Virus record (IMG/VR): IMGVR_UViG_3300038465_000091 | Coordinates: 62,001-126,000 of that record | Source of the DNA: a virus | Direction: 5' to 3' (one strand) | DNA: 64,000 nucleotides | Shown: positions 50,220-58,460 of the stretch, piece after piece | How the letters are laid out: every line of letters starts with the position of its first letter | Position numbering within the stretch: the stretch's first letter is position 1 | Made by a program: the position numbers and the translations under genes | The notes under the pieces: model-generated | Told to the model about the DNA's origin: nothing | Databases searched by the model: none | The model's input: only the letters and a program-made list of their open reading frames with translations

Positions 50220-52918
50220 TGGCGACAATAACCAACATTGTCGAGACAGCGGGTAGCGTCGTCACACTCACCGTCAACAGTGGGTACACGTTCGCAGTGG
50301 GTAGTATCGTCCAGATGTGGGGATTGACCACGGGCTGGTGGTTGAATGGGCGAATTGTCACCCTTTTAACGGGTACGACCAACACGTCACTGGTATTCGC
50401 CGATCCGACGCAAAACGGTCCTCAACCCTCAGTTGAGGAAACGGGTCAAGTAGCGATATTCATACCCCAAAACGTGCTGCCTGACGAGTTGTATCTCCAG
50501 CCAAGAGAAAATCTACTTCCTTATGAAGACGCACGTTTCAACTCTTTGATTCAATCCGTTGCAAACTTCTACATGACTCGCAACGACCAGAGCACATGGG
50601 GCAACTGTCTTCGCGCTGTTGCCATGGAGTTGTCAAGACTGGAATATTACTACGCCTACGACCTTATCAACAAAGTTCCGTCCTATTTGACGCCGCCAGA
50701 TATCCGCCGACGTTGGGCTGATCCGTGCTATGTGAGTTCCTATTGGCCGAGTCCCACACAGTTTGATCTCGATTTCAAAACGATGCTCGTGGATTTGATC
50801 GCCGCCTACCGTCTGGGCTCCACTGTGGTCAGTATCCAAGACGTGATCTTTGCCTACACGGGCATCAACATTGTGGTGGAAGAACTTTACAAATTCATTG
50901 GTGATGGTTTCTACGATCAATCCGACCGTAACGCAATCAAAGTCAGCGTCAATGTCGGCAATGTCGGCGGTCTTAATTCGTTACAGGACATTACCAATCT
51001 GGTTCAATTACAGAGCATCGTTCAAAGTCTTTATGGGGCTATCGACCTTGCAAAAGCCGCCCACGTGGGGCTTGAATTCACTACGGTTTTTGGTGAAGGC
51101 GAAGATTTGGACTGTTTAATAAGCCCAAGGTACGTGACTCAACAGATGTACGATACGCTTTCCGCTGCGATGCAAGGGTACTATCATCTGGATTCTTATG
51201 TAACGGTCAACCCAGTCCTGTTCTGGAAGCCCCTCACATCATTTGTCAACCCCAATCAAACGAATGGACTGGGGCTTGTCATTACGGATTCAAACGGCAA
51301 CCTCCAGATGGTCACCGCGATCACGACGGGTCAGACTGGTTCATCGCAGCCCGTGTGGAATCTCGCCGCTGGGGGCGTCACCGTTGACGGCAACGTGACG
51401 TGGACGAACATTTCTGCCACAGTGACGGATGTCCAGATCGTGAATAACCTGCTGACAGCAACCGTGAGCAATACATTTCTGCCAGTCACACCCACCCCCG
51501 CGACGATCAAGTTCGTGGGTCTGGGCAATGCTCAATTCCTTAATGGGCAGCAGGTGACGGTGCTTACGTCGAGCCCAACGGGATTCACCGCGACCTACGT
51601 GAGCAACGCTTACGTCACCAACGTTCAGATCGTGGGGACAACGCTCACGGTGTTGTACGCGAACAATTTTCAGCCCAATATGACCGTTGAATTTTCTGGG
51701 CTGCTCGATGCAACCTTTTTGAACGGGCAGCAGGTGGTAGTGGACACCATCATATACGGCGGTTCGCCAACTGTCGCTATTGGATTCACGGCGACGTTCT
51801 CGTTTGGTTCCCCACCAGCCGACTATCCATCCACGGCTGACTCAGGTACGGCTGCCGTGATTAGCTACCCGCTTACGCCAGAAACATTCGGCACCATCGC
51901 GTACTTCCCAGCCACACCGATACCCATTGCTCAGTATCAGGCGTTGACACCTCAGTTCCAGACCTTGTATCAGGCTCAGTACCTCAACTACTGTTGCCCC
52001 AACTATTTGCCTAATCAGTCCTGCGCGGATGTTCCGCCCGATGAACAACCGGGCATCACCGATACGCTCCGCATCATCATTCGTGAATTCGAACAACCAC
52101 CATTCGCTCCGATGCTTATTCAGGCCCCAGTTCTGGGCAGACCGTCTTTGGAAAATGGCGTCCTCACACCCGCCGAACTTATTGAATGGGATAATGAGGT
52201 AGCGAACACGTTGTTTGGGCATGAGCCCACGACAACCCTCGCGGCTTGGGGCTACAGGGTATCCGCAACTCCCGATCCGAACCTCTCAGTTATTACGACA
52301 GGTCAAAAATTGACGCCCGCGCAGTGGGCAGCTTTGCCACAGATTACTTTCACAATTACGAACGTGGTTTCGGACGGCAAGAATGCGACATACACTTACA
52401 CCGCATTGGCGAGTACCCCCGCCGCCGCGACTCCCATTGTCCCGCCGTACTTGCAATTACACGAAGGAGAACTCGTCACCATTGGGGGTTGCACAAACGG
52501 TCTTCTAAACGGTACAGCGAAGATCAAGGATGTAACGGCAACCACATTCCAAATCCCGAACCCTAACGTGGTCGTGTCGGCTCCACAGACCGCTTCAGGC
52601 AACGTCGCTCCGCTGCTTCAGTCAGCATACACGCTTCAGTACGGAAGCTACCAGTTGCTTATATCGCCGCCCGCACCGCTTGCGCCGTACCTCGGAGTTA
52701 CGCCCATCCTCAGTGCCCCGACAAACTGGGTGGAGATTGTACTCAACGTCCCGTTTGTCTTCGGTGTCCCATTGGCTCCGAATGAATACAACTTAGAAAT
52801 CACGGGTGAAGTCGCGAACTGGGATCAGACGCACCAGATGGGACTTTTGGCCCCTAGATTATCGCAAGTCTGGGAAATTTCTGGTGGAGATCAGTATTAC
52901 ATCTTTGAAGAAACGTAA
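50219..52918 (+). CDS. Baseplate or tail-tip protein with repeated glycan-binding-like modules (899 aa)
   Basis: Starts MATITNIVETAGSVVTLTVN after GGGACAATA. Residues 90-240 are helical (LLPYEDARFNSLIQSVANFY, WGNCLRAVAMELSRLEYYYA), like wedge-associated proteins. Then modules NGNLQMVTAITTGQTGSSQP-VW-N ... GGVTVDGNVTWTN and three FLNGQ-type repeats follow. The first module type recurs in the 45948 gene. Probably part of the outer baseplate. It is followed 4 nt later by a GIY-YIG gene inserted before the next tail gene. Confidence 0.55.
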   Translation: MATITNIVETAGSVVTLTVNSGYTFAVGSIVQMWGLTTGWWLNGRIVTLLTGTTNTSLVFADPTQNGPQPSVEETGQVAIFIPQNVLPDELYLQPRENLLPYEDARFNSLIQSVANFYMTRNDQSTWGNCLRAVAMELSRLEYYYAYDLINKVPSYLTPPDIRRRWADPCYVSSYWPSPTQFDLDFKTMLVDLIAAYRLGSTVVSIQDVIFAYTGINIVVEELYKFIGDGFYDQSDRNAIKVSVNVGNVGGLNSLQDITNLVQLQSIVQSLYGAIDLAKAAHVGLEFTTVFGEGEDLDCLISPRYVTQQMYDTLSAAMQGYYHLDSYVTVNPVLFWKPLTSFVNPNQTNGLGLVITDSNGNLQMVTAITTGQTGSSQPVWNLAAGGVTVDGNVTWTNISATVTDVQIVNNLLTATVSNTFLPVTPTPATIKFVGLGNAQFLNGQQVTVLTSSPTGFTATYVSNAYVTNVQIVGTTLTVLYANNFQPNMTVEFSGLLDATFLNGQQVVVDTIIYGGSPTVAIGFTATFSFGSPPADYPSTADSGTAAVISYPLTPETFGTIAYFPATPIPIAQYQALTPQFQTLYQAQYLNYCCPNYLPNQSCADVPPDEQPGITDTLRIIIREFEQPPFAPMLIQAPVLGRPSLENGVLTPAELIEWDNEVANTLFGHEPTTTLAAWGYRVSATPDPNLSVITTGQKLTPAQWAALPQITFTITNVVSDGKNATYTYTALASTPAAATPIVPPYLQLHEGELVTIGGCTNGLLNGTAKIKDVTATTFQIPNPNVVVSAPQTASGNVAPLLQSAYTLQYGSYQLLISPPAPLAPYLGVTPILSAPTNWVEIVLNVPFVFGVPLAPNEYNLEITGEVANWDQTHQMGLLAPRLSQVWEISGGDQYYIFEET

Positions 52919-52922
52919 ACCC

Positions 52923-53618
52923 ATGAATTACTTAGACTTACAATACGGTGTTTGTGGCGTTTACGCAATTATGAATTGTGTCAATGGGCAGGTTTACATC
53001 GGTTCGGCGATGGACATCAAACGTCGTTGGGTCGTTCATGTTAACCGACTACGAGCGGAAACTTATACTACCCACACCAGTCCCATTCTTTGGTCGGCGT
53101 GGAAGAAGTACGGTGAATCCAGCTTCGATTTTTTCGTTCTTGAAGAAGTGCCTGACCGCCTCTGGTTGATGGTTCGAGAGCAACTTTGGCTCAACGATGT
53201 TCAACCGTGGAAGCGGGAAAATGGCTATAACATTCTTCCTACCGCTGAGAGTAGGCTAGGGCACATAGCATCCGAGGAAACGCGACGTAAATCATCTGTC
53301 GCTACAACGCGAGCTAAACTCGGGAAACCGCTCTCACAAGAACACTGTGAGGCTATTTCTAGAGGACATATCGGTAAACCTTGGACTGATAAACAACGGG
53401 AGGCTGATAGAAGTAGGGCTTACATAACGGAAGATTGGCGAGCCGCCAATTCTGTCCGTACTTCTGGCGAAACCAATCCATTCTTCGGTAAGACTCACCC
53501 ATCCGAACTCTTACCGACTCTTCAACAAGCCGCTGTATTGGGTCGCCATACTCGCTGGCACGTAAACCGTGGCATCGTCAATCCCGCTTGTGGACTTTGT
53601 GAAATAGGGGTTTCATAG
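52923..53618 (+). CDS. GIY-YIG homing endonuclease (231 aa)
   Basis: The N-terminal domain has GVCGVYAIMN and GQVYIGSAMDIKRRW, matching GIY-x10-YIG with the Arg after it, and a later Glu in the EQLWLND segment. The C-terminal half contains repeated NUMOD3-like motifs KLGKPLSQEHCEAISRGHIG and NPFFGKTHPSE typical of I-TevI-like enzymes. The start ATG at 52923 was chosen because the longer frame is inside the tail gene. It is free-standing, sitting 4 nt after one gene and 4 nt before the next: a mobile insertion. Confidence 0.88.
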   Translation: MNYLDLQYGVCGVYAIMNCVNGQVYIGSAMDIKRRWVVHVNRLRAETYTTHTSPILWSAWKKYGESSFDFFVLEEVPDRLWLMVREQLWLNDVQPWKRENGYNILPTAESRLGHIASEETRRKSSVATTRAKLGKPLSQEHCEAISRGHIGKPWTDKQREADRSRAYITEDWRAANSVRTSGETNPFFGKTHPSELLPTLQQAAVLGRHTRWHVNRGIVNPACGLCEIGVS

Positions 53619-53622
53619 GTAT

Positions 53623-54990
53623 ATGCTTGAACACCCGCCTATCATGTACCACGGGACGAGCCATGAGAATCGTCAAAGTATTTTGGAACATGGTTTGTTG
53701 CGATCCAAGGGCGAAGCTGCACAGATGGGCGGCTATGGTGGAATCTTTCTCTCCTCAAAATACACGCCTCAAGGCGGTGGAATTGATGAATGGGAAGTAG
53801 ACGTGAGGGGCCTTGATCTTGAAGAGGACGATACAACTATCCCCGAAGATGAAGAAGACACATGGTGGGTTACCTACGATGTGGACATACCACCAGAACG
53901 GTTAAAATTGATGTCAAAAGAAAAACAGGCATCTTCTAAGCTCTCATACATCTCGTCGCCGCAAGGCATTCTGGAACTTAACGTCATCCGTGACGCAAAC
54001 CCCCGCGTGACTTTGGTGTTAGACCTCGGAATTCCCAATTTTACCGTGTTTTCCATGACCTTACCGCTGGTGGAAAACCAGCCCCAAGCCATGTCCGAAC
54101 TCTTGGCGGAAGCTATTCATGTCCTCTGCGATGAGGTCGCGAACTTCATGCTCGTGATGGACTATCAGCAGGAAATAATAGTGCAAATTTATAGTACCGT
54201 GCTCAATTGCTACAAAGGAATGAGTAAGGAGACGGACTCAGACAAAACCACGGGCGACTTGACGGAGGACGATTTTGTTAAGACGTACGCGGGCACTTTC
54301 AACCTGCCTCAATCATTCGTGAATGAAACGCAAAACCGCGTAGTCACCGCAGCCAAAGTTATCAAGCGCCCACCGAAGTGCCGTAGGATTGAATTCTCGA
54401 CGGAGAAGCCCGCAAAACCCACGACAAGCGATGTGGCTCGGGTGATCCGTCAGTACCGAGGACGTTCGCTTAGGACACAGCCAAAGCCGCTGTTTGTTGT
54501 GGTATACGATCAAGTTGGTCGTCCTTCGGGCACGCTCCCGCTCGGCCCGCAGTTTAAGAACAAGTTGCTCAATTTGGTCAATAAGAGGGGCTCCGCAGAA
54601 TTCACTAACGCCGTCACGCTGGACAACGAACATGAGATGCGTTATCTTGCGGTGGACGGTATCCCCGGCACAATCACAATCGACGGTCGCATCTACAGAC
54701 CAACAGCCACGGCGGGGCTCGATACGGCACTTTACTCGGGGGATGAGGGCGACTGGTTGGTAAAGCTTATGGATGGGCGGATTGTAGGACCCTTCCCCGG
54801 GCGTCCATGCTTTATTGACTTACGGCGTCTGAACTACCCCATTCCGAAGAATCGTAACCGCTGGCATCTTTTGAGTGAGGGGGATATTCCCGATCCTGAA
54901 CCTGAAGAGCCCGAGGAAAGCGACGAAAATGGCGTATTAGAACCTGAGGGCGGTAGTCAGGACGAAAACGCGGGGAAAATTACCCTTTAG
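53623..54990 (+). CDS. Tail-operon protein with N-terminal ADP-ribosyltransferase-like domain (455 aa)
   Basis: Residues 8-105 begin MYHGTSHENRQSILEHGLLR then GGYGGIFLSSKYTP and IPPERLKLM. The order HGTS, SILEHGL, GGIFLS and a terminal PPERL is that of ART-fold domains (KptA, DUF3990 and relatives) that transfer ADP-ribose or split NAD. The rest of the protein (about 120-400) is unlike known families, with a charged acidic end (EPEEPEESDENGVLEPEGG). If active it might be injected and modify host targets, as Alt of T4 does. It could instead be an inactive fold. Confidence 0.5.
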   Translation: MLEHPPIMYHGTSHENRQSILEHGLLRSKGEAAQMGGYGGIFLSSKYTPQGGGIDEWEVDVRGLDLEEDDTTIPEDEEDTWWVTYDVDIPPERLKLMSKEKQASSKLSYISSPQGILELNVIRDANPRVTLVLDLGIPNFTVFSMTLPLVENQPQAMSELLAEAIHVLCDEVANFMLVMDYQQEIIVQIYSTVLNCYKGMSKETDSDKTTGDLTEDDFVKTYAGTFNLPQSFVNETQNRVVTAAKVIKRPPKCRRIEFSTEKPAKPTTSDVARVIRQYRGRSLRTQPKPLFVVVYDQVGRPSGTLPLGPQFKNKLLNLVNKRGSAEFTNAVTLDNEHEMRYLAVDGIPGTITIDGRIYRPTATAGLDTALYSGDEGDWLVKLMDGRIVGPFPGRPCFIDLRRLNYPIPKNRNRWHLLSEGDIPDPEPEEPEESDENGVLEPEGGSQDENAGKITL

Positions 54991-55018
54991 GACTATCCCC
55001 CGCTATAACGAGGACATC

Positions 55019-55648
55019 ATGCGTAATTTTGACCAATTCGGTAGCGTTGTGTCGGACGTGAACGTCAGCATCAAGCGACAGGACACGGGCGAGACCCTGT
55101 ATCAAGCTCACAACGTCATTGTAAACACTTCAAAATTTTTGTTCGCTCGTCTTATGGCGAACGTATTCCCCAATGACCCGAATCCTCCGTACCAGCAAGG
55201 GCACGAACCCCTGTACGGCGTGTGGGGCTTGGCTCTCGGCGCAGGTTCCGCACAGTGGGCTCCAGAGACACAGCCCGATCCGACGCCCGTGCAGACGGCA
55301 CTCGTCGCCGAGTTTCTCCGTAAAAAGTTGTCCAAAGTCAACTTCGTGGACAGCAATCAAAACCCTCTGAGTACGTTGAGTACCGTGGTTGATTTCCAAA
55401 CCACGATCAATGCGACCACGGACAACATCACGCAAGGCATCCGTGAGATGGGCTTGATCGGCGGCGGCACTTTCGGTACAAATCCACCAAGCACACAGAC
55501 ACTCATGGAGACGGCTCCGTATTTCAATCCGAGCGCCATTCCTCCGGGTCCTGCGAACAGTGTCATATTGGTAAATTATCTTACCCTACCGCCGCTCGTT
55601 CTCCCACCCGGCGTGAATGTAATCATCAGTTGGATTTTACAATTTTAG
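55019..55648 (+). CDS. Putative tail-associated structural protein (209 aa)
   Basis: Starts MRNFDQFGSVVSDVNVSIKR after GAGGA. Beta-rich with LYGVWGLALGAGSAQWAPET and EFLRKKLSKVNFVDSNQN, then TDNITQGIREMGLIGGG, common in small tail-fibre or baseplate accessory proteins. It ends in a hydrophobic strand VIISWILQF. No clear family; last member of the long tail operon. Confidence 0.55.
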   Translation: MRNFDQFGSVVSDVNVSIKRQDTGETLYQAHNVIVNTSKFLFARLMANVFPNDPNPPYQQGHEPLYGVWGLALGAGSAQWAPETQPDPTPVQTALVAEFLRKKLSKVNFVDSNQNPLSTLSTVVDFQTTINATTDNITQGIREMGLIGGGTFGTNPPSTQTLMETAPYFNPSAIPPGPANSVILVNYLTLPPLVLPPGVNVIISWILQF

Positions 55649-55696
55649 CGACTGAAAAAATCTGACTTCCTCAGTGTAGTTGTAGTGACTGAAAAC

Positions 55697-55966
55697 ATGC
55701 TTTCCTTTTGGCCCCACATTCCGTTCGCACACATAGCCAGTGCCGTCGCCGGCGGAATTCTGGGCTATCCGTTCAAGGCAGCTTGGGACTGGTGGATCGA
55801 GACGTTCTGGATCGGCTTCAAGCTGGGTATCAAAGAATCGGAAGGCGGCAGGCGACTCATAGCGGCTTTTAATCAAGGCAAAGCCGAGGCGGAAGCGAGG
55901 ACTCTGGCGAAGCATCCCGAACTCAAGTCTGCACTCGACGAAATACACGCGAAAGAGGCCCAGTAA
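55697..55966 (+). CDS. Small membrane-anchored protein (89 aa)
   Basis: From the ATG at 55697 (an in-frame GTG lies at 55685). Residues 10-30 (FAHIASAVAGGILGYPFKAA) are hydrophobic and are followed by a Trp-rich motif DWWIETFWIGFKLG and a charged, helical tail (EGGRRLIAAFNQGKAEAEAR). No obvious ribosome site. Possibly a membrane accessory of the lysis or entry system. Confidence 0.5.
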   Translation: MLSFWPHIPFAHIASAVAGGILGYPFKAAWDWWIETFWIGFKLGIKESEGGRRLIAAFNQGKAEAEARTLAKHPELKSALDEIHAKEAQ

Positions 55967-56112
55967 TGGCATTTTTCAAACGGTTCGCAGCGAAGGTCAA
56001 CGAAGAGGATAACGTCGTCTGCACTGCGGAAGAAGTTGACGAAGTGGTGAAAGACCGCAAGAAGCGGAAGAAGAAAAAGAAGGAAGACGATTCCTCGGAC
56101 ACCGATTCCTAA
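55966..56112 (+). CDS. Small basic protein (48 aa)
   Basis: Its ATG overlaps the stop of the previous gene (TAATG). The sequence MAFFKRFAAKVNEEDNVVC leads to a Lys/Arg cluster (KDRKKRKKKKKEDD) and an acidic-Ser end. The strong polybasic patch suggests nucleic-acid or membrane contact. No family known. Confidence 0.5.
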   Translation: MAFFKRFAAKVNEEDNVVCTAEEVDEVVKDRKKRKKKKKEDDSSDTDS

Positions 56113-56156
56113 AATCGCTCCCGCCGCAGTATTAGACCCTATGGACAATGTAGAAT

Positions 56157-56229
56157 GCGGGGATAGTTTAGCGGTAAAACAGCCGACCCAATCGGAAATC
56201 GGGGGTTCAAATCCAGCCTCTCCGCTCCA
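56157..56229 (+). tRNA. Degenerate tRNA, possibly Trp (CCA)
   Basis: The acceptor GCGGGGA pairs with TCTCCGC, the D stem GTTT with AAAC, the T loop is TTCAAAT and CCA is encoded (56227-56229). The anticodon arm is abnormal: only CCG/CGG (or CCGA/TCGG) pairs, giving a 7-nt loop ACCCAAT with C33 and anticodon CCA, or a 5-nt loop. The T stem also has mismatches. The body is 70 nt, short. It is a weak or decayed tRNA with TAGAAT just upstream. Confidence 0.5.
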
Positions 56230-56275
56230 ATCTGCACGCCAACTTGCCGAGCAACGATTCAAGACCAATCCAGTA

Positions 56276-57013
56276 ATGTGTTTCCAGCGACATCTAATTG
56301 AAGCTTCCGCCGAGCTTAATCCTCGGGAAAAATACCCTAAAGAATTCCTGCTTCACGAAGGTGTGCGGGAGATCACTCGTGCTGAGTGTGCGACATTCAT
56401 TGAGCAGTATGAATACCTCGGCACCCTCGGTCGCGGTAGCGTGTACTACGGGTTGTTCATGCCGAATGGCGAGATGGTTGGGGCCAACTGCTTCTGCACA
56501 AGTGGCGGCGGGATTGGGAACATTTGTGGGCCTGAGTACGCGGGTAAGACCGCTAACCTAGCCCGTGGGTGTTGTGTCCTCCACGCCCCCGTCAACGCGG
56601 GCTCGTTCTTTACTGCTCGTTCAATCAAGATGGCGTATGCGAAATACGGATGGCAAGTGTACTTTGCTTACAGTGACCCCAACGCCAGTGAGAACGGCAA
56701 GCTTTACAAAATCCTGAACTGGTACTATCTTGGCGCGGGCCTCAACCATAGTGGCGGGCATAGTGACTGGTATAAGGACGGCAACAGGATCAAAAGCTAC
56801 GCCGTGTTCCGCGATGGCGGCAAGGCCCTAGTGAAGTACGGCTATGAGCCGGGCACAGGCGGGCAATGGGCGTGGCTGCGAGCTAATGGTTGGGAGCAGA
56901 GAATTGATCCCGACAAAGGGAAATTCTGCTGGTTTGAGGGCAACAAACGCGAAGTACGAGCCGCAAAAGCGGCGTGTCGCTACCCCCTTGATCTACCATT
57001 CCCAGAAAAATAA
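56276..57013 (+). CDS. Mom-like DNA modification acyltransferase (245 aa)
   Basis: The ATG at 56276 was chosen because longer frames read through the tRNA-like element. The protein has the layout of the Mom/GNAT-like family: ITRAECATFIEQYEYLGTLG, YYGLFMPNGEMVGANCF, LARGCCVLHAP, AGSFFTARSIKMAYAKYGWQ and AYSDPNASENGKLYKILNWY. Mu Mom modifies adenine with an acetamido group, and related proteins acylate hypermodified bases in other phages. With the aGPT-Pplase-family gene 1.4 kb downstream, the best guess is modification of a base or a hypermodified pyrimidine in phage DNA. No good ribosome site was visible. Confidence 0.6.
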   Translation: MCFQRHLIEASAELNPREKYPKEFLLHEGVREITRAECATFIEQYEYLGTLGRGSVYYGLFMPNGEMVGANCFCTSGGGIGNICGPEYAGKTANLARGCCVLHAPVNAGSFFTARSIKMAYAKYGWQVYFAYSDPNASENGKLYKILNWYYLGAGLNHSGGHSDWYKDGNRIKSYAVFRDGGKALVKYGYEPGTGGQWAWLRANGWEQRIDPDKGKFCWFEGNKREVRAAKAACRYPLDLPFPEK

Positions 57014-57020
57014 ATCAACT

Positions 57021-57045
57021 AAAATCTTCGAACTTGTGGTATTAT
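57021..57045 (+). promoter_or_regulatory. Promoter AAAATCTTC ... GGTATTAT
   Basis: AAAATCTTC starts at 57021 and GGTATTAT at 57038. The same pair of motifs occurs at 61090-61114 and 62736-62759. It drives the leader and ParB-like gene. Hairpin GCGGGAT/ATCCCGC (57052-57068) follows at the expected transcript start. Confidence 0.6.
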
Positions 57046-57089
57046 GTAAATGCGGGATGATATCCCGCTAGTACGAGGGTCAGGGCGCA

Positions 57090-57185
57090 ATGACCATCAC
57101 AACAGACGCGCCCCTTGGGTTTCAAAGAAACTCATTGTACAAACGAGGAGGGTCAAATGACCATTACTCAGAGCACGATCTCTAA
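57090..57185 (+). CDS. Possible leader peptide overlapping the ParB-like start (31 aa)
   Basis: A 31-codon frame, MTITTDAPLGFQRNSLYKRG and on, with AGGGCGCA before it, ends after the start of the ParB-like gene in another frame. Both starts carry the dyad GGTCA ... TGACC around the ATG (GGTCA-N8-TGACC here, GGTCA-N2-TGACC at the main gene). The near-identical starts suggest a duplicated initiation region or a regulatory leader; it might not be translated. Confidence 0.3.
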   Translation: MTITTDAPLGFQRNSLYKRGGSNDHYSEHDL

Positions 57186-58143
57186 ATCCACCCAGACTGT
57201 CGAAAAGCCGACATCGGCTTTCATTTATGACAGCGAAGGAAATCGTTATCAGGTTTCCTTTGAAATTGTTACACCTGATGCATCCCGAGCATACCGCTCA
57301 AAACGGGTTGGGAATCGCAAAGAAACTAACATCGACAAATATGGTGCGGACATGGTGAACGGTCGGTGGACCGTCACAGGTCAGCCCATCATTTTCGATG
57401 AAAATGACGAGTTGAACGACGGCAACAACCGCACGGGGGCATCCGACAAGTTCAATGTCTCCTTCGAGACTCTCGTTGTTCGCGGAGTTCAGACCGCCGC
57501 ACACCTGAACATCGACACGGGCGCATCTCGTACCCTTCTCAACGCCCTCCAGTTCATCAATCACAATCTTTCCGAAAGTGAGAAGATGGACTACATCGGC
57601 ACGGTCGGATACATGTTGAAACGTATCGTGCAGGTAGATATGGGACGCGCCGTCGCTTCAAACTCCTTCACCACTCGCTCCGAAGAACTCGAAGCATTGA
57701 AAACGTACAAGTCGGGTACGCCCGAATGTGCCGCTGGCGTGGAAGACATCGTGGCCTTAGTACAACATTTCAAGGTCGGGCGTGAGTTGCTCGGTTTCTT
57801 GACATGGCTGTACTCCCGTAAGGCTTACGGTTATAAGGGGAAGATGAAAGAGTTCCTCGAAGCCTACCAGCCCAAGGACCCAAGTGCATCGACGAAGTGG
57901 AACCATCCTGCTCAGGTGCTCTACCGCAAGTTGAGCAAGTCGAATCTGAACAAGAGTGAGCGTCTTGGTGTGGCGATGGCCGCTATCAATTCGTACATCT
58001 TGGACAACCCGCTGCCCAAAACTGCCACTGGCGATTCTTACCTTAAGGTGCCTCGGCTGTTTGAGGTTGGCGACACGGGTGAAATTATTCGCACGAGCAA
58101 TCCGAAGCCCCCAAAGACGAAAAGGGCTGTAGCGGGCAACTAA
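57157..58143 (+). CDS. ParB/DndB-like nuclease-domain protein (328 aa)
   Basis: GAGGAGG precedes the ATG. Residues 70-100 read YGADMVNGRWTVTGQPIIFD then ELNDGNNRTGA. This matches the ParB N-terminal-like motif used by phage and mobile-element proteins (GxPIIxD ... DGxHR), except that the usual His before the final Arg is replaced by Asn. The rest is helical. It lies between the Mom-like and the kinase-family gene. ParB-like proteins are often found in DNA modification clusters, where they may bind or nick DNA. A strong terminator follows. Confidence 0.6.
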   Translation: MTITQSTISKSTQTVEKPTSAFIYDSEGNRYQVSFEIVTPDASRAYRSKRVGNRKETNIDKYGADMVNGRWTVTGQPIIFDENDELNDGNNRTGASDKFNVSFETLVVRGVQTAAHLNIDTGASRTLLNALQFINHNLSESEKMDYIGTVGYMLKRIVQVDMGRAVASNSFTTRSEELEALKTYKSGTPECAAGVEDIVALVQHFKVGRELLGFLTWLYSRKAYGYKGKMKEFLEAYQPKDPSASTKWNHPAQVLYRKLSKSNLNKSERLGVAMAAINSYILDNPLPKTATGDSYLKVPRLFEVGDTGEIIRTSNPKPPKTKRAVAGN

Positions 58144-58164
58144 ACTACTGTACCCTATTCCCAC

Positions 58165-58194
58165 CCCCCGCCTTTTGGCGGGGGTTTTCTTTTG
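58165..58194 (+). terminator. Rho-independent terminator
   Basis: CCCCCGCC/GGCGGGGG with loop TTTT, then TTTTCTTTTG. It ends the ParB-like transcript. Confidence 0.93.
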
Positions 58195-58217
58195 TGGTGT
58201 TATTTCATTCGTCTCGG

Positions 58218-58225
58218 CGTATTAT
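58218..58225 (+). promoter_or_regulatory. Promoter -10 CGTATTAT
   Basis: TATTAT at 58220-58225, 16 nt before the ATG at 58242, with AGGAAGGAG as ribosome site between. Confidence 0.5.
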
Positions 58226-58241
58226 GTAGGAAGGAGATTTT

Positions 58242-58460
58242 ATGCAGCGGCATCGACGGTGTGGAGAGCACAGGAAATTTGCCTCACAAAAAGAGGCTGA
58301 TGAAGAGTTAGGCAAGGTTGCGTTGTGGGGAATGAGACGCGGGGGCGACACGTGGCGGTTGCTCAAGGTGTTCCCCTGCGGGGATCATTGGCACATCGGC
58401 AGGGATTGGGCGTCGAAGTTTATGCTTCCCGAAGACAAATCTGTTGGAAAGTCAGTTTAG
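58242..58460 (+). CDS. Small conserved-type protein (72 aa)
   Basis: Strong site AGGAAGGAG before the ATG. The sequence MQRHRRCGEHRKFASQKEAD is followed by GGDTWRLLKVFPCGDHWHIG. The CGxH and PCGDHWH elements form a two-Cys/two-His site, as in short zinc-binding phage proteins. It converges with the kinase-family gene, with stops overlapping by 4 nt. Confidence 0.6.
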   Translation: MQRHRRCGEHRKFASQKEADEELGKVALWGMRRGGDTWRLLKVFPCGDHWHIGRDWASKFMLPEDKSVGKSV

